A DNA stretch of 64,000 nucleotides from Treponema sp. (GTDB taxonomy: Bacteria > Spirochaetota > Spirochaetia > Treponematales > Treponemataceae). The stretch is from positions 29,674 to 93,673 of the forward strand of contig JAEETM010000002.1 in assembly GCA_016290335.1 (NCBI GenBank), read 5' to 3'. Of this stretch, positions 32,759-40,925 are shown in pieces. A model generated the notes under the pieces. It had not been told where the DNA came from. It saw nothing but the letters and a program-made list of their open reading frames with translations, and ran no database searches. A program made the position numbers and the translations under genes. Position 1 is the first letter of the stretch. Each line of letters opens with the position of its first letter.

Positions 32759-33813
32759 TGCTGTCTATTTCTTCTAATAAAATAAATGATTTTTTCAAAG
32801 CCCTTGCTTCAAAACAGGACTTATTCATTCCTGCAGATACAATCGAAGGCAAAGCTGACTTTAAAAAATGGTCAGAAGGCTTACAGTTAAGTTCACAGCT
32901 TAAAACTATTCGTTCTGCAAAAGACTTCTTCTTCCCAAAAACAGAGCACATGGTTAGCTACAAGTTTGTAGGAAAAGACGTTACTGTAGAAGATCCTCGT
33001 AAGGAATTAAATGATTTTGTAGTATTTGGTGTACGTGCCTGCGATGCAAAATCCTTTGGAATAATCGATAACGTATATTTGAACATGAAGCCGGTTGATT
33101 CTTATTACAAGAACCGACGTGAACACGGAATCATTATCACTCTTGCCTGTAACGAGCCTGCAAAAACCTGTTTCTGCTCTTCTTACACAATTGATGCTTC
33201 TTTAGCTGATAGTAAGAATACAGCTGGTGATGTAAGCTGCTGGCTTGCAGACGGTAAGTTCTATTTCAGAGCTGATACAGAAAAAGGAAAAGCTTTACTC
33301 GATTCAGTAAAAGCAGTTTTTGCTGATGCTGATGAAAAAGCTGTTGCAAAAGTACAGAAAGAAATCTCAGAAAAAATTGAAAAGCTTCCATTTGCTCACC
33401 TTGATCTTTCAAAGGTTGGCGGCGTAAAGCCAGAGCAGATGCTTAAAGTTTTCAATTCTAAAATCTGGGATAAAGTTAGCGAAGCTTGTGTAGGCTGCGG
33501 AACCTGTACTTACATCTGCCCTACCTGTATGTGTTTTGATGTACGCGACTTTGATACTGGAAACGGTATCCGCCAGATCCGCTGCTGGGACTCTTGTATG
33601 TTCTCTGATTTCACTCAGATGGCTGCAGAAAACCCACGTCATACACAAAAGGAAAGAAGCCGACAGCGCTTTATGCATAAGCTTGTTTACTACCCAATGG
33701 CTCACGAGGATATTTTCTCTTGCGTAGGCTGTGGCCGCTGTCTTGAAAACTGTCCTGTAAACATGAACATCGTAAAGGTTATAAAAGCTATACAGGAGGA
33801 TAAAGATATTTAA
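32758..33813 (+). CDS. Fe-S protein of the Hdr-Flx operon (FlxB/sulfhydrogenase-beta type)
   Basis: A 351-residue protein. The N-terminal 230 residues (FGVRACDAKSFGIIDNVYL, then LACNEPAKTCFCSSY) match the pattern of the sulfhydrogenase beta-subunit / anaerobic sulfite reductase A family. The C-terminus carries CVGCGTCTYICPTCMCFD near 244 and CVGCGRCLENCPVNMN near 322, two [4Fe-4S] sites. It likely bridges the FlxA-like flavoprotein and the rest of the complex. GGAGGAAATGA precedes the ATG, which overlaps the previous stop by one base. Confidence 0.75.
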   Translation: MLSISSNKINDFFKALASKQDLFIPADTIEGKADFKKWSEGLQLSSQLKTIRSAKDFFFPKTEHMVSYKFVGKDVTVEDPRKELNDFVVFGVRACDAKSFGIIDNVYLNMKPVDSYYKNRREHGIIITLACNEPAKTCFCSSYTIDASLADSKNTAGDVSCWLADGKFYFRADTEKGKALLDSVKAVFADADEKAVAKVQKEISEKIEKLPFAHLDLSKVGGVKPEQMLKVFNSKIWDKVSEACVGCGTCTYICPTCMCFDVRDFDTGNGIRQIRCWDSCMFSDFTQMAAENPRHTQKERSRQRFMHKLVYYPMAHEDIFSCVGCGRCLENCPVNMNIVKVIKAIQEDKDI

Positions 33814-33815
33814 TT

Positions 33816-34646
33816 ATGGAAAACAATGAATCTTTTATTCCTTATGTAGGAAAAATTATTGATATTAAACAGGAAACTCCTGATGTAAAAACCTTCAGCG
33901 TAGTTGGTCTTGATGGAAAAAAATTGTTTGAGCATATTCCTGGACAGTGTGCAATGCTTATTGTACCAGGTGTTGGCGAATCAATGATTTCCATTACTTC
34001 ATCACCTACTCTTACAACTCACATGGAGTTTTCAATTAAGAAATGCGGTTGCGTTACCGACTGGCTCCACAATGCAGAAGTTGGTCAGCAGATTTGTCTT
34101 CGCGGACCAATTGGTAACGGCTTCCCTGTAGACACAAAGCTTAAGGGAAAAGACATTCTTGTAATTGCCGGTGGTATTGGAATTGCTCCAGTTCACTCTG
34201 TAGTAAACTATATGATGGACCACAGAAGTGATTACGGTAAGATTCAGGTAATATACGGTTCACGTTCAATGGCAGATTTAGTTCGCCGTGAAGAAATGCA
34301 GAACGTTTGGATGAAACAGCCTAACTGTTCTATCGACCTTACAATCGACCGTGCAGAAGATGGCTGGAATGGTCATGTAGGTTTTGTTCCACCTTATGTT
34401 ACAGAGCTTAATCCAGATCCAAGTATGACAGTAATCATGTGTGGACCTCCAATCCTTATTCACCTTTCACTCGATGCACTCAAAAAGCTTGGATTTAAAG
34501 ACGAGCAGGTTTTCACAACAATGGAAATGAGAATGAAGTGCGGTATCGGTAAATGTGGAAGATGTAATATTGGTGATAAGTTTGTATGTAAAGATGGTCC
34601 TGTATTCAGCTTTGACCAGCTTGGTGAACTTCCACCAGAATACTAA
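33816..34646 (+). CDS. flxA: FlxA-like FAD/NAD(P)H oxidoreductase with [2Fe-2S] site
   Basis: A 276-residue protein of the ferredoxin-reductase/dihydroorotate-dehydrogenase electron-transfer family. The FAD barrel covers 1-105 (ISITSSP as flavin site), the NAD(P) domain starts VIAGGIGIAPVHSVV near 112, and MCGPPILI is near 210. The C-terminal CGIGKCGRCNIGDKFVC near 243-259 binds [2Fe-2S]. It would oxidise NADH for the Hdr-Flx complex (or run in reverse). It starts 3 bases after the previous stop. The operon ends with palindromic repeat A at 34654. Confidence 0.85.
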   Translation: MENNESFIPYVGKIIDIKQETPDVKTFSVVGLDGKKLFEHIPGQCAMLIVPGVGESMISITSSPTLTTHMEFSIKKCGCVTDWLHNAEVGQQICLRGPIGNGFPVDTKLKGKDILVIAGGIGIAPVHSVVNYMMDHRSDYGKIQVIYGSRSMADLVRREEMQNVWMKQPNCSIDLTIDRAEDGWNGHVGFVPPYVTELNPDPSMTVIMCGPPILIHLSLDALKKLGFKDEQVFTTMEMRMKCGIGKCGRCNIGDKFVCKDGPVFSFDQLGELPPEY

Positions 34647-34653
34647 TGTAACT

Positions 34654-34681
34654 GATATTCGGGTCAAGCCCGAATATGACA
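34654..34681 (-). repeat. Palindromic intergenic repeat family A
   Basis: Reverse orientation copy with arms ATATTCGGG/CCCGAATAT and loop TCAAG. It lies between flxA and the BMP-type binding protein gene, 5 bases before the latter's Shine-Dalgarno sequence. It may act as a weak terminator or as a leader hairpin. Confidence 0.9.
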
Positions 34682-34697
34682 TATAAGGAGATATACA

Positions 34698-35888
34698 ATG
34701 AAAAGAACATTGATCATTGCAATGGCTTTTTTGGCACTCACAAGTACTGTTTTTGCTGCTAAAGCTAAGAAAGCAAAGAAGGCACCAAAGGCATCTGCTT
34801 TTAAAGTAGGTGTTATCTATATTGGTGACGAAAACGAAGGCTATACAGAAGCCCACATGAAAGGTATTGCCGAAATGAAAAAGGCTCTTGGACTTTCAGA
34901 TTCACAGGTAATCGAAAAGAAATGTATTCCTGAGGATGAAAAAGCTTACGATGCAGCTGTTGACCTTGCAGAACAGGGCTGTACTTACATTATTGGTACA
35001 TCATTCGGACACGAATCATATCTTATTCAGGCAGCTAAAGAATATCCAAAGATTCAGTTTGCACATGCTACAGGTTATCAGGCAGCAGGTTGCGGTTTGA
35101 GCAATATGCATAACTTTATGCCTTCTGTTTATCAGTCACGCTATGTTTCTGGTGTTGTTGCAGGTCTTAAGCTCAACCAGATGATTGCTGATGGCAAGAT
35201 TAAGGCTGATGAAGCTAAAATCGGTTATGTTGGAGCTTATCCTTTTGCAGAAGTAGTTTCAGGCTATACATCATTCTTCTTAGGTGTACGCTCTGTTTGT
35301 CCTTCTGCTACAATGGAAGTTCGCTATACAAACTCTTGGGCTGATATGGCTTTGGAAAAAGAAACTGCAGAAGCTTTCATCGCAAGCAAATGTGTTCTTA
35401 TTTCTCAGCATGCAGATACAACAGGTGCACCAACAGCTTGTGAAGCAAAGGGTGTTCCTTGTGTAGGTTACAATGTTGATATGACAGCAGTTGCTCCTAA
35501 CGCTGCCCTTACATCAGCTGCTTTGAACTGGGGTGCTTTCTATACAATGTCTGCTAAGGCTGTAAAGGAAGGAAAAGACTTCGAAGTAAACTGGTCACGC
35601 GGATATTCTGACGATGCAGTATTAATTACACCAATCAATCCAAAAGTTGCTACAGCAGATGCTAAAGATAAGGCAAATGCTGCAATCGAAGGAATCAAGA
35701 ATGGTACAATCAAAGTATTTGATTTGTCTACATTCACAATTGGTGGAAAATCACTTGATAAACTCATTGCTGAAGGCGGCGACTATGCTAAGTATGCTTC
35801 TTATGTAAAAGATGGAGCATTCAGCGAGCAGGATGGTTTTGCAGCACCAGCATTCGATTTGAGAATTGACGGTATTGTAGAAAAATAA
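34698..35888 (+). CDS. BMP-family substrate-binding protein (nucleoside/purine ABC importer)
   Basis: A 396-residue exported protein. The signal peptide MKRTLIIAMAFLALTSTVFAA is followed by a Lys/Ala-rich spacer and a BMP/PnrA-type type I binding fold: VGVIYIGDENEGYTEAHMKG, GTSFGHESYLIQAAKEYPKIQFAHATG, GYVGAYPFAEVVSGYTSFFLG. In treponemes relatives bind purine nucleosides. There is no lipobox cysteine, so unlike the TmpC/PnrA lipoproteins it should be freely periplasmic. AAGGAGATATACA precedes the ATG. Downstream are the matching ATPase, two permeases and xpt. A hairpin after the stop probably lets this gene be expressed more than the transporter genes. Confidence 0.87.
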   Translation: MKRTLIIAMAFLALTSTVFAAKAKKAKKAPKASAFKVGVIYIGDENEGYTEAHMKGIAEMKKALGLSDSQVIEKKCIPEDEKAYDAAVDLAEQGCTYIIGTSFGHESYLIQAAKEYPKIQFAHATGYQAAGCGLSNMHNFMPSVYQSRYVSGVVAGLKLNQMIADGKIKADEAKIGYVGAYPFAEVVSGYTSFFLGVRSVCPSATMEVRYTNSWADMALEKETAEAFIASKCVLISQHADTTGAPTACEAKGVPCVGYNVDMTAVAPNAALTSAALNWGAFYTMSAKAVKEGKDFEVNWSRGYSDDAVLITPINPKVATADAKDKANAAIEGIKNGTIKVFDLSTFTIGGKSLDKLIAEGGDYAKYASYVKDGAFSEQDGFAAPAFDLRIDGIVEK

Positions 35889-35903
35889 TTTTCTTTTATC
35901 CAG

Positions 35904-35936
35904 GGGGTGATTTTTAAAGTCACCCCTTATTATTTT
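35904..35936 (+). terminator. Internal terminator/attenuator after the binding protein gene
   Basis: GGGGTGA (35904-35910) pairs with TCACCCC (35920-35926) around a 9-base A/T loop, followed by TTATTATTTT. It stands between the binding-protein gene and the ATPase gene in one operon, a common place for partial termination or 3'-end protection. Confidence 0.7.
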
Positions 35937-35945
35937 AAAATAAAT

Positions 35946-37487
35946 ATGAATGAAGTTGCAGTTGAATTAAGAAACATTACAAAAATCTTTGGCGACACAA
36001 TCGCAAATGACGATGTAAGCCTTACAGTTTACAAACACGAAATCCTGTCTATTTTGGGCGAAAACGGCAGCGGTAAAACAACGCTTATGAATATGATTGC
36101 CGGCATTTATCGTCCTGATTCCGGAAAGATTCTTATTGATGGAAAAGAAGTTGCAATTCATTCTCCTAAAGATGCTTATAAATATAAAATCGGTATGATT
36201 CATCAGCACTACAAACTGGTGAATGTATTTTCTGCGGCCGAAAATATCATTCTTGGAAACGAAGCTAAGGAAAACGAAAAGGTTTTTGACCTTAAAAAAG
36301 TTAAGGATGATATCCAGAAGATTTGTGATTTATACGGCTTTAATATCAACTTAGACCAGAAAATATACGATATGTCCGTTTCGGAAAAACAGACTGTTGA
36401 AATCCTTAAGGTATTATACAAAGGTGTTGATATTCTCATTCTTGACGAGCCTACTGCCGTTCTAACTCCTCAGGAAACAAAAAGTCTTTTTAACGTACTT
36501 AAAAATATGCGTGAGAACGGAAAATCGGTAATCATCATCACTCATAAACTGAACGAAGTTATGGAAATTAGTGACCGTGTTACTGTTTTACGAAAAGGAA
36601 AATACATAGATACTGTAAATACATTAAGCACTTCAATTCAGGCACTTACAGAAATGATGGTTGGTGAAAAAATCGACCTTGATATTAAGCGTTCAATGCC
36701 TGTAAATCCACGGGAAGTTCTAAAAGTTGAAAATCTTACCTGCTATTCAAAGGATGGGCTTAAAGCTCTTGATGACGTGAACTTTACAATCCGTTCAGGA
36801 GAGTTTTTGGGAATTGCCGGAATTGCGGGTTGCGGTGTCCGTGAGCTTTTTGAATGTATTGACGGAATCTGTAAATATACAAAAGGAAAAATCACCTTTT
36901 ACAATAAGGATGATTCGGAAGTTGACCTTACAAATAAATCAACAAAGGATTTTAAAAAACTTGGCGTAAACATAGCTTTTGTACCAGAAGACAGACTTGG
37001 AATGGGTCTTGTTGGACTTATGGGTATGACAGACAATGTAATGCTCCGTTCCTACAAAAAAGGAAAAGTTCCAATTCTTCACAGAAAAGAGCCTAGAAAT
37101 CTTGCTGCAAAAATCCGAAAAAGACTTGAAGTTGTTACACCGGACATTGAATATCCTGTTAGAAGACTTTCGGGTGGAAATGTACAGAAGGTTTTGGTCG
37201 GCAGAGAAATAAGCTCTAATCCTGATGTTCTTTTGGTTGCCTACCCTGTTCGCGGTCTTGATATTAATTCTTCTTACATGATTTACAACAAGCTTAATGA
37301 ACAGAAAAGCAAGGGTGTTGCAGTAGTTAGCGTTATTGAAGATCTGGATGTACTTCTTGATTTAAGTGACAGAATTCTTGTTTTGAATAATGGTCACATT
37401 ACGGGAATTGTAGATGCAAGAACTACAACAAAAGAAGAAGTCGGATATTTAATGACTGCCGATGTTAATGAGGTAAAAAATGTTTAA
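35946..37487 (+). CDS. BMP-type ABC importer ATPase, two nucleotide-binding domains
   Basis: A 513-residue protein. Domain 1: Walker A GENGSGKTT, signature MSVSEKQ, Walker B ILILDEPTAVLT. Domain 2: degenerate Walker A GIAGCGVREL, signature LSGGNVQKVLVGREI and LLVAYPVRGLD. This asymmetric tandem is typical of RbsA/BMP-type importers, where only one site hydrolyses ATP well. The frame is open from GTG 35907, but that lies inside the hairpin, so ATG 35946 is chosen; no clear ribosome-binding site is seen. Overlaps the first permease by 8 bases. Confidence 0.87.
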   Translation: MNEVAVELRNITKIFGDTIANDDVSLTVYKHEILSILGENGSGKTTLMNMIAGIYRPDSGKILIDGKEVAIHSPKDAYKYKIGMIHQHYKLVNVFSAAENIILGNEAKENEKVFDLKKVKDDIQKICDLYGFNINLDQKIYDMSVSEKQTVEILKVLYKGVDILILDEPTAVLTPQETKSLFNVLKNMRENGKSVIIITHKLNEVMEISDRVTVLRKGKYIDTVNTLSTSIQALTEMMVGEKIDLDIKRSMPVNPREVLKVENLTCYSKDGLKALDDVNFTIRSGEFLGIAGIAGCGVRELFECIDGICKYTKGKITFYNKDDSEVDLTNKSTKDFKKLGVNIAFVPEDRLGMGLVGLMGMTDNVMLRSYKKGKVPILHRKEPRNLAAKIRKRLEVVTPDIEYPVRRLSGGNVQKVLVGREISSNPDVLLVAYPVRGLDINSSYMIYNKLNEQKSKGVAVVSVIEDLDVLLDLSDRILVLNNGHITGIVDARTTTKEEVGYLMTADVNEVKNV

Positions 37488-38571
37488 TATAAGGCTCAGT
37501 AAAAACGATAACCTTAAGCTTTATAAAAAGCTACTGATTAGAATTGGAGCAGTAGTTGCAGCTCTTCTTGTCTGTGCAATCGTAATTATTTCTGTTACAG
37601 ATTTGAATCCTTTTGAAGTTTACGGCGGAATTATTAACGGTGCTCTTGGAACAAAAAGACGAGTCTGGGTTACCATAAGGGACTTGCTTGTTCTTCTTCT
37701 TGTTGCTGTTGGATTAGTTCCTGCTTTTAAGATGAGATTCTGGAATATTGGAGCAGAAGGTCAGATTCTTATGGGTGGACTTGCAAGTGCCGCTTTAATG
37801 ATTTACTGCTCAAACCTTCCTGGTTTTGTTCTTATACCTTTAATTATGATTTGCAGTTGTGCTGCAGGAATTATCTGGGGAATTATTCCGGCATTCTTTA
37901 AGGCAAAATATAATACGAATGAAACGCTTTTTACTTTGATGATGAATTACATTGCGATGCAGCTTATTACATTCTGTATTGTATTCTGGGAAAATCCTCC
38001 GGGATCTAACTCGGTTGGAATTATAAATCCTAAAACAAGTGCGGGCTGGTTCCCGGCTGTTTTTGGTCAGCGTTACGGTTTGAATCTTATTATCGTACTT
38101 GTTATTACAAGCTTTGTTTTCTTTTATCTTCATTATACAAAACATGGTTATGAACTTAGTGTTGTAGGCGAAAGCTGGGATACTGCACGCTATGCAGGAA
38201 TAAATGTAAAAAAAGTTATTATTAGAACAATGGCACTTTCTGGCGGTATCTGTGGAATTGCAGGCTGCCTTGTTGTTAGCGGTGCAAGCCATACAATAAG
38301 TACAAGTCTTGCTGGAGGACGAGGATTTACTGCAATCATAGTTGCGTGGATGAGTAATTTTAATGTTTTTGCCATGATTGTAATTTCATTTTTCCTGTGC
38401 TTTATGGAAAACGGTGCAATTCAGATTGCAAGTCAGTTCAGCCTTAACGAAAATGTTTCTGATATCATCGTAGGAATAATTATTTTCTTTTTGATTGGAA
38501 GCAACTTCTTTATTAACTATAAGATTTCGTTTGAAAGAAAAACTAAAGCTGTGGAGGACCTTTCAAAATGA
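37480..38571 (+). CDS. Nucleoside ABC importer permease 1
   Basis: A 363-residue membrane protein with about nine helices, of the BPD_transp_2 family (RbsC/YufP-like). FWNIGAEGQILMGGLASAAL and the later GESWDTARYAGINVKKVI are conserved in nucleoside permeases. It pairs with the next gene as a heterodimeric channel. It overlaps the ATPase gene by 8 bases and the next permease by 4. Confidence 0.87.
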   Translation: MFNIRLSKNDNLKLYKKLLIRIGAVVAALLVCAIVIISVTDLNPFEVYGGIINGALGTKRRVWVTIRDLLVLLLVAVGLVPAFKMRFWNIGAEGQILMGGLASAALMIYCSNLPGFVLIPLIMICSCAAGIIWGIIPAFFKAKYNTNETLFTLMMNYIAMQLITFCIVFWENPPGSNSVGIINPKTSAGWFPAVFGQRYGLNLIIVLVITSFVFFYLHYTKHGYELSVVGESWDTARYAGINVKKVIIRTMALSGGICGIAGCLVVSGASHTISTSLAGGRGFTAIIVAWMSNFNVFAMIVISFFLCFMENGAIQIASQFSLNENVSDIIVGIIIFFLIGSNFFINYKISFERKTKAVEDLSK

Positions 38572-39545
38572 TTATTTTTACTTTTATACAGAAAGCAATA
38601 ATTCAGGGAATCGGAATCCTCTTTGGTACTGTTGGTGAAATTGTAACTGAAAAATCCGGGCATCTTAATCTTGGAATACCGGGTCTTATGTATATGGGCG
38701 GTATTGCTGGTTTGATGGGAGCTTTTTATTACGAAAATGCAGCTGCCAGCCCAAATCCTGTTATGGGAATGCTTATTTCGCTTTTGTGTACACTTCTCTG
38801 TTCAGGGCTTGGTGCTTTAATCTACAGTTTCCTTACAATTACAATGCGTGCTAATCAGAATGTTGTTGGTCTTGCTTTGACAACCTTTGGTATTGGTTTT
38901 GGTAACTTTTACGGCGGTTCAATTTCAAGACTGGCTGGCGGTGTTGGTCAGGTAAGTGTGGCGGTTACCGCTAAGGCTTATCAGGCTTCAATTCCACTTT
39001 TGAATAAGATTCCTTTTATTGGACAGCTTTTGTTCAGCTATGGCTTTTTAACTTATGTCGCCTTAATTCTTACCTTTGCTGTTTCTTTTTATCTTTTGAA
39101 AACTCGCAGTGGATTAAACTTAAGGGCTATTGGTGAAAATCCGGGAGCAGCAGATGCGGCCGGAATCAATATTGATAAATACAAATATCTTGCAACAATA
39201 ATTGGCGGTGCAATTGCAGGCTTGGGCGGATTGTATTTTGTTATGGAATATCTTGGTGGAACCTGGACAAACAACGGCTTTGGCGACAGAGGATGGCTTG
39301 CAATTGCTCTTGTAATTTTCAGTCTTTGGGATTCAAGAAAAGCATTGCTTGGTTCATTCCTTTTTGGAGCACTTTATATTTTGTATATGTACATACCTGG
39401 ATTGAGCCGTGGTGTGCAGGAGCTTTTCAAAATGAGCCAGTACCTTGTTACAATTGTTGTTCTTGTAATTACCAGTATGCAGCGTAAACGCGAAAATCAG
39501 GGACCGGAAATGCTTGGAATTGCATATTTTAGGGAGGACAGATAA
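38568..39545 (+). CDS. Nucleoside ABC importer permease 2
   Basis: A 325-residue membrane protein, second BPD_transp_2 permease (YufQ-like). GEIVTEKSGHLNLGIPGLMYMG near the start and LRAIGENPGAADAAGINIDKYKY near 185 mark the family. The start overlaps permease 1 and a GGAGG site precedes it. The stop immediately abuts the xpt start. Confidence 0.87.
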   Translation: MIIFTFIQKAIIQGIGILFGTVGEIVTEKSGHLNLGIPGLMYMGGIAGLMGAFYYENAAASPNPVMGMLISLLCTLLCSGLGALIYSFLTITMRANQNVVGLALTTFGIGFGNFYGGSISRLAGGVGQVSVAVTAKAYQASIPLLNKIPFIGQLLFSYGFLTYVALILTFAVSFYLLKTRSGLNLRAIGENPGAADAAGINIDKYKYLATIIGGAIAGLGGLYFVMEYLGGTWTNNGFGDRGWLAIALVIFSLWDSRKALLGSFLFGALYILYMYIPGLSRGVQELFKMSQYLVTIVVLVITSMQRKRENQGPEMLGIAYFREDR

Positions 39546-40121
39546 ATGAACTTTTTACAGGAAAGAATTATAAAAGATGGAATTGTAAAACCTGGAAATG
39601 TTTTAAAAGTAGACAGCTTTCTTAATCATCAGATTGATGTTGAGCTTATGGATATGATGGGAGCTGAGTTCAAGAAACGCTTTTACGGTAAGCCTATAAA
39701 TAAGATTTTAACAATTGAAGCTTCCGGTATTGCTATTGCCTGTATAACTGCAAGATATTTTCATGTACCTGTTGTTTTTGCAAAAAAGACTCAGACAATT
39801 GTTCAGGATGATGATAAATATTGTGCAGATGTCGAATCTTTTACACACAAGTGCCTTAACCACGTTTTTGTAACGAAAAAATACATCCAGCCTACTGACC
39901 ATATTTTGATTATTGACGACTTTATGGCTCACGGTCAGGCTGCTGTTGGTTTAATCCAGATTATTGAAAAAGCCGGCGCTACTCTTGAAGGCGTTGGAAT
40001 TGCTATAGAAAAAGGCTTCCAGGGCGGCGGTGATGAATTAAGAAAACGCGGCATTCAGGTTGAGTCTCTTGCCATTGTTGAAAAAATGGATGCCGATACC
40101 GGGAAGATTGAATTCCGATAG
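39546..40121 (+). CDS. xpt: Xanthine phosphoribosyltransferase
   Basis: A 191-residue type I phosphoribosyltransferase: [31 protein letters not shown] at the start and the PRPP loop [17 protein letters not shown] near 120. It converts xanthine (or another purine base) plus PRPP to the nucleotide. Being the last gene of the importer operon, it supports purine salvage as the importer's purpose. GGGAGGACAGATAA precedes the ATG. Confidence 0.88.
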   Translation: MNFLQERIIKDGIVKPGNVLKVDSFLNHQIDVELMDMMGAEFKKRFYGKPINKILTIEASGIAIACITARYFHVPVVFAKKTQTIVQDDDKYCADVESFTHKCLNHVFVTKKYIQPTDHILIIDDFMAHGQAAVGLIQIIEKAGATLEGVGIAIEKGFQGGGDELRKRGIQVESLAIVEKMDADTGKIEFR

Positions 40122-40125
40122 TAGA

Positions 40126-40168
40126 GCAAAATACGGTTCTTTGCAGAAGTATTTTTCAACACCTTAAA
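40126..40168 (-). repeat. Half copy of long inverted repeat family C
   Basis: Starting GAGCAAAATACGGTTCTTTG and ending AAGTATTTTTCAACA, this closely matches the reverse complement of the left arm at 10963-11004. The second arm is missing, so no long hairpin forms here. Confidence 0.8.
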
Positions 40169-40191
40169 TCAAAATAAAAAACGCATAATTA

Positions 40192-40224
40192 TTGTAAACT
40201 TAAAATACAATAATAGGTTTACAA
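40192..40224. promoter_or_regulatory. BirA operator upstream of bioY
   Basis: TTGTAAACT (40192-40200), 15 bases, GGTTTACAA (40216-40224). This equals the known BirA box TTGTAAACC-N15-GGTTTACAA with one mismatch. The right half overlaps the -35 of the bioY promoter, so BirA-biotin should block RNA polymerase. The BirA encoded at 42326-43369 has the needed N-terminal helix-turn-helix. Confidence 0.92.
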
Positions 40225-40246
40225 TAAAATATCAATCTGCTATACT
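40218..40246 (+). promoter_or_regulatory. bioY promoter
   Basis: TTTACA (40218-40223), 17-base spacer, TATACT (40241-40246). The ATG at 40254 lies 7 bases after the -10, so the mRNA should start at or next to the ATG (leaderless). Confidence 0.82.
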
Positions 40247-40253
40247 CATCTCC

Positions 40254-40877
40254 ATGAAAAATAAATCTATTCTTAAAAGCACTTTTATTGCCTTTTTTGC
40301 TTCTGTAATCTGCCTTGGTGCTGTAATGCGAATACCTCTTGGACCTGTTCCTATCGTTCTACAGAATATGCTTTGTATACTCACTGCTCTTCTTTTAGGG
40401 GGATTTCTGGGAGCAGCCCCTACTGTACTCTTTTTAATTGCAGGTTTAATTGGTTTACCTGTTTATTCAGGTGGAACTAGTGGACTTGCTGTTTGGGCAG
40501 GACCAACTGGAGGTTTTTTATCCGGATATTTATTAGGAGCTTTTTTGGCAGGAATAATTTCCGGCAAACCAAAGCTTGAAGAAAAAGCTTTTAACTGGAA
40601 AACTTTATTTCGTCTAAGTCTTGCAACTATTGCCGGAATGATAGTTCTTTATATTCCAGGAGTAATACACTTTACTCGCTGGGCTCAAGCCGCAGGAAAA
40701 GTTCCAGCAGATAAATCTGCTTTTGCTTATACTATGGCAGCTTGTGTTATTCCTTATATCCCTGGTGATTTAATAAAAATCGTAATTGCTCTACCAATTG
40801 CTTTGAAGCTTAGGCCGGTACTTGCACAATATTTGTATTCTGAGGATATTCGGGTCAAGCCCGAATATGACAAATAG
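40254..40877 (+). CDS. bioY: Biotin transporter substrate-binding component BioY
   Basis: A 207-residue membrane protein with six helices. FASVICLGAVMRIPLGPVPIVLQNM and GLPVYSGGTSGLAVWAGPTGGFLSGY are BioY signatures. It binds biotin as the S component of an ECF transporter; the ATPase and T component follow. No Shine-Dalgarno sequence precedes the ATG, which sits right after the promoter. The C-terminal residues IRVKPEYDK are encoded by palindromic repeat A (40845-40872), so the repeat extended or replaced the original end of the gene. Confidence 0.94.
   Translation: MKNKSILKSTFIAFFASVICLGAVMRIPLGPVPIVLQNMLCILTALLLGGFLGAAPTVLFLIAGLIGLPVYSGGTSGLAVWAGPTGGFLSGYLLGAFLAGIISGKPKLEEKAFNWKTLFRLSLATIAGMIVLYIPGVIHFTRWAQAAGKVPADKSAFAYTMAACVIPYIPGDLIKIVIALPIALKLRPVLAQYLYSEDIRVKPEYDK
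40845..40872 (-). repeat. Palindromic repeat family A inside the bioY 3' end
   Basis: Reverse copy, arms ATATTCGGG/CCCGAATAT, translated in frame as the tail of BioY. It is followed after 7 bases by a forward copy. Confidence 0.92.
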
Positions 40878-40879
40878 GA

Positions 40880-40907
40880 TGTCATTGTCGGGCTTGACCC
40901 GACAATC
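40880..40907 (+). repeat. Palindromic repeat family A (TTGTC stem variant)
   Basis: TGTCATTGTCGGGCTTGACC followed by CGACAATC; arms ATTGTCGGG/CCCGACAAT. It lies between bioY and the ATPase gene, opposite in orientation to the copy at 40845. Confidence 0.92.
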
Positions 40908-40925
40908 TTTATATTTAGGAAAAAT

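Noticed and set aside
34647..34697. Possible purine riboswitch before the BMP-type gene
   Set aside because: The spacer is only 51 bases and is mostly a family A repeat; no three-way junction or conserved purine-aptamer loops.
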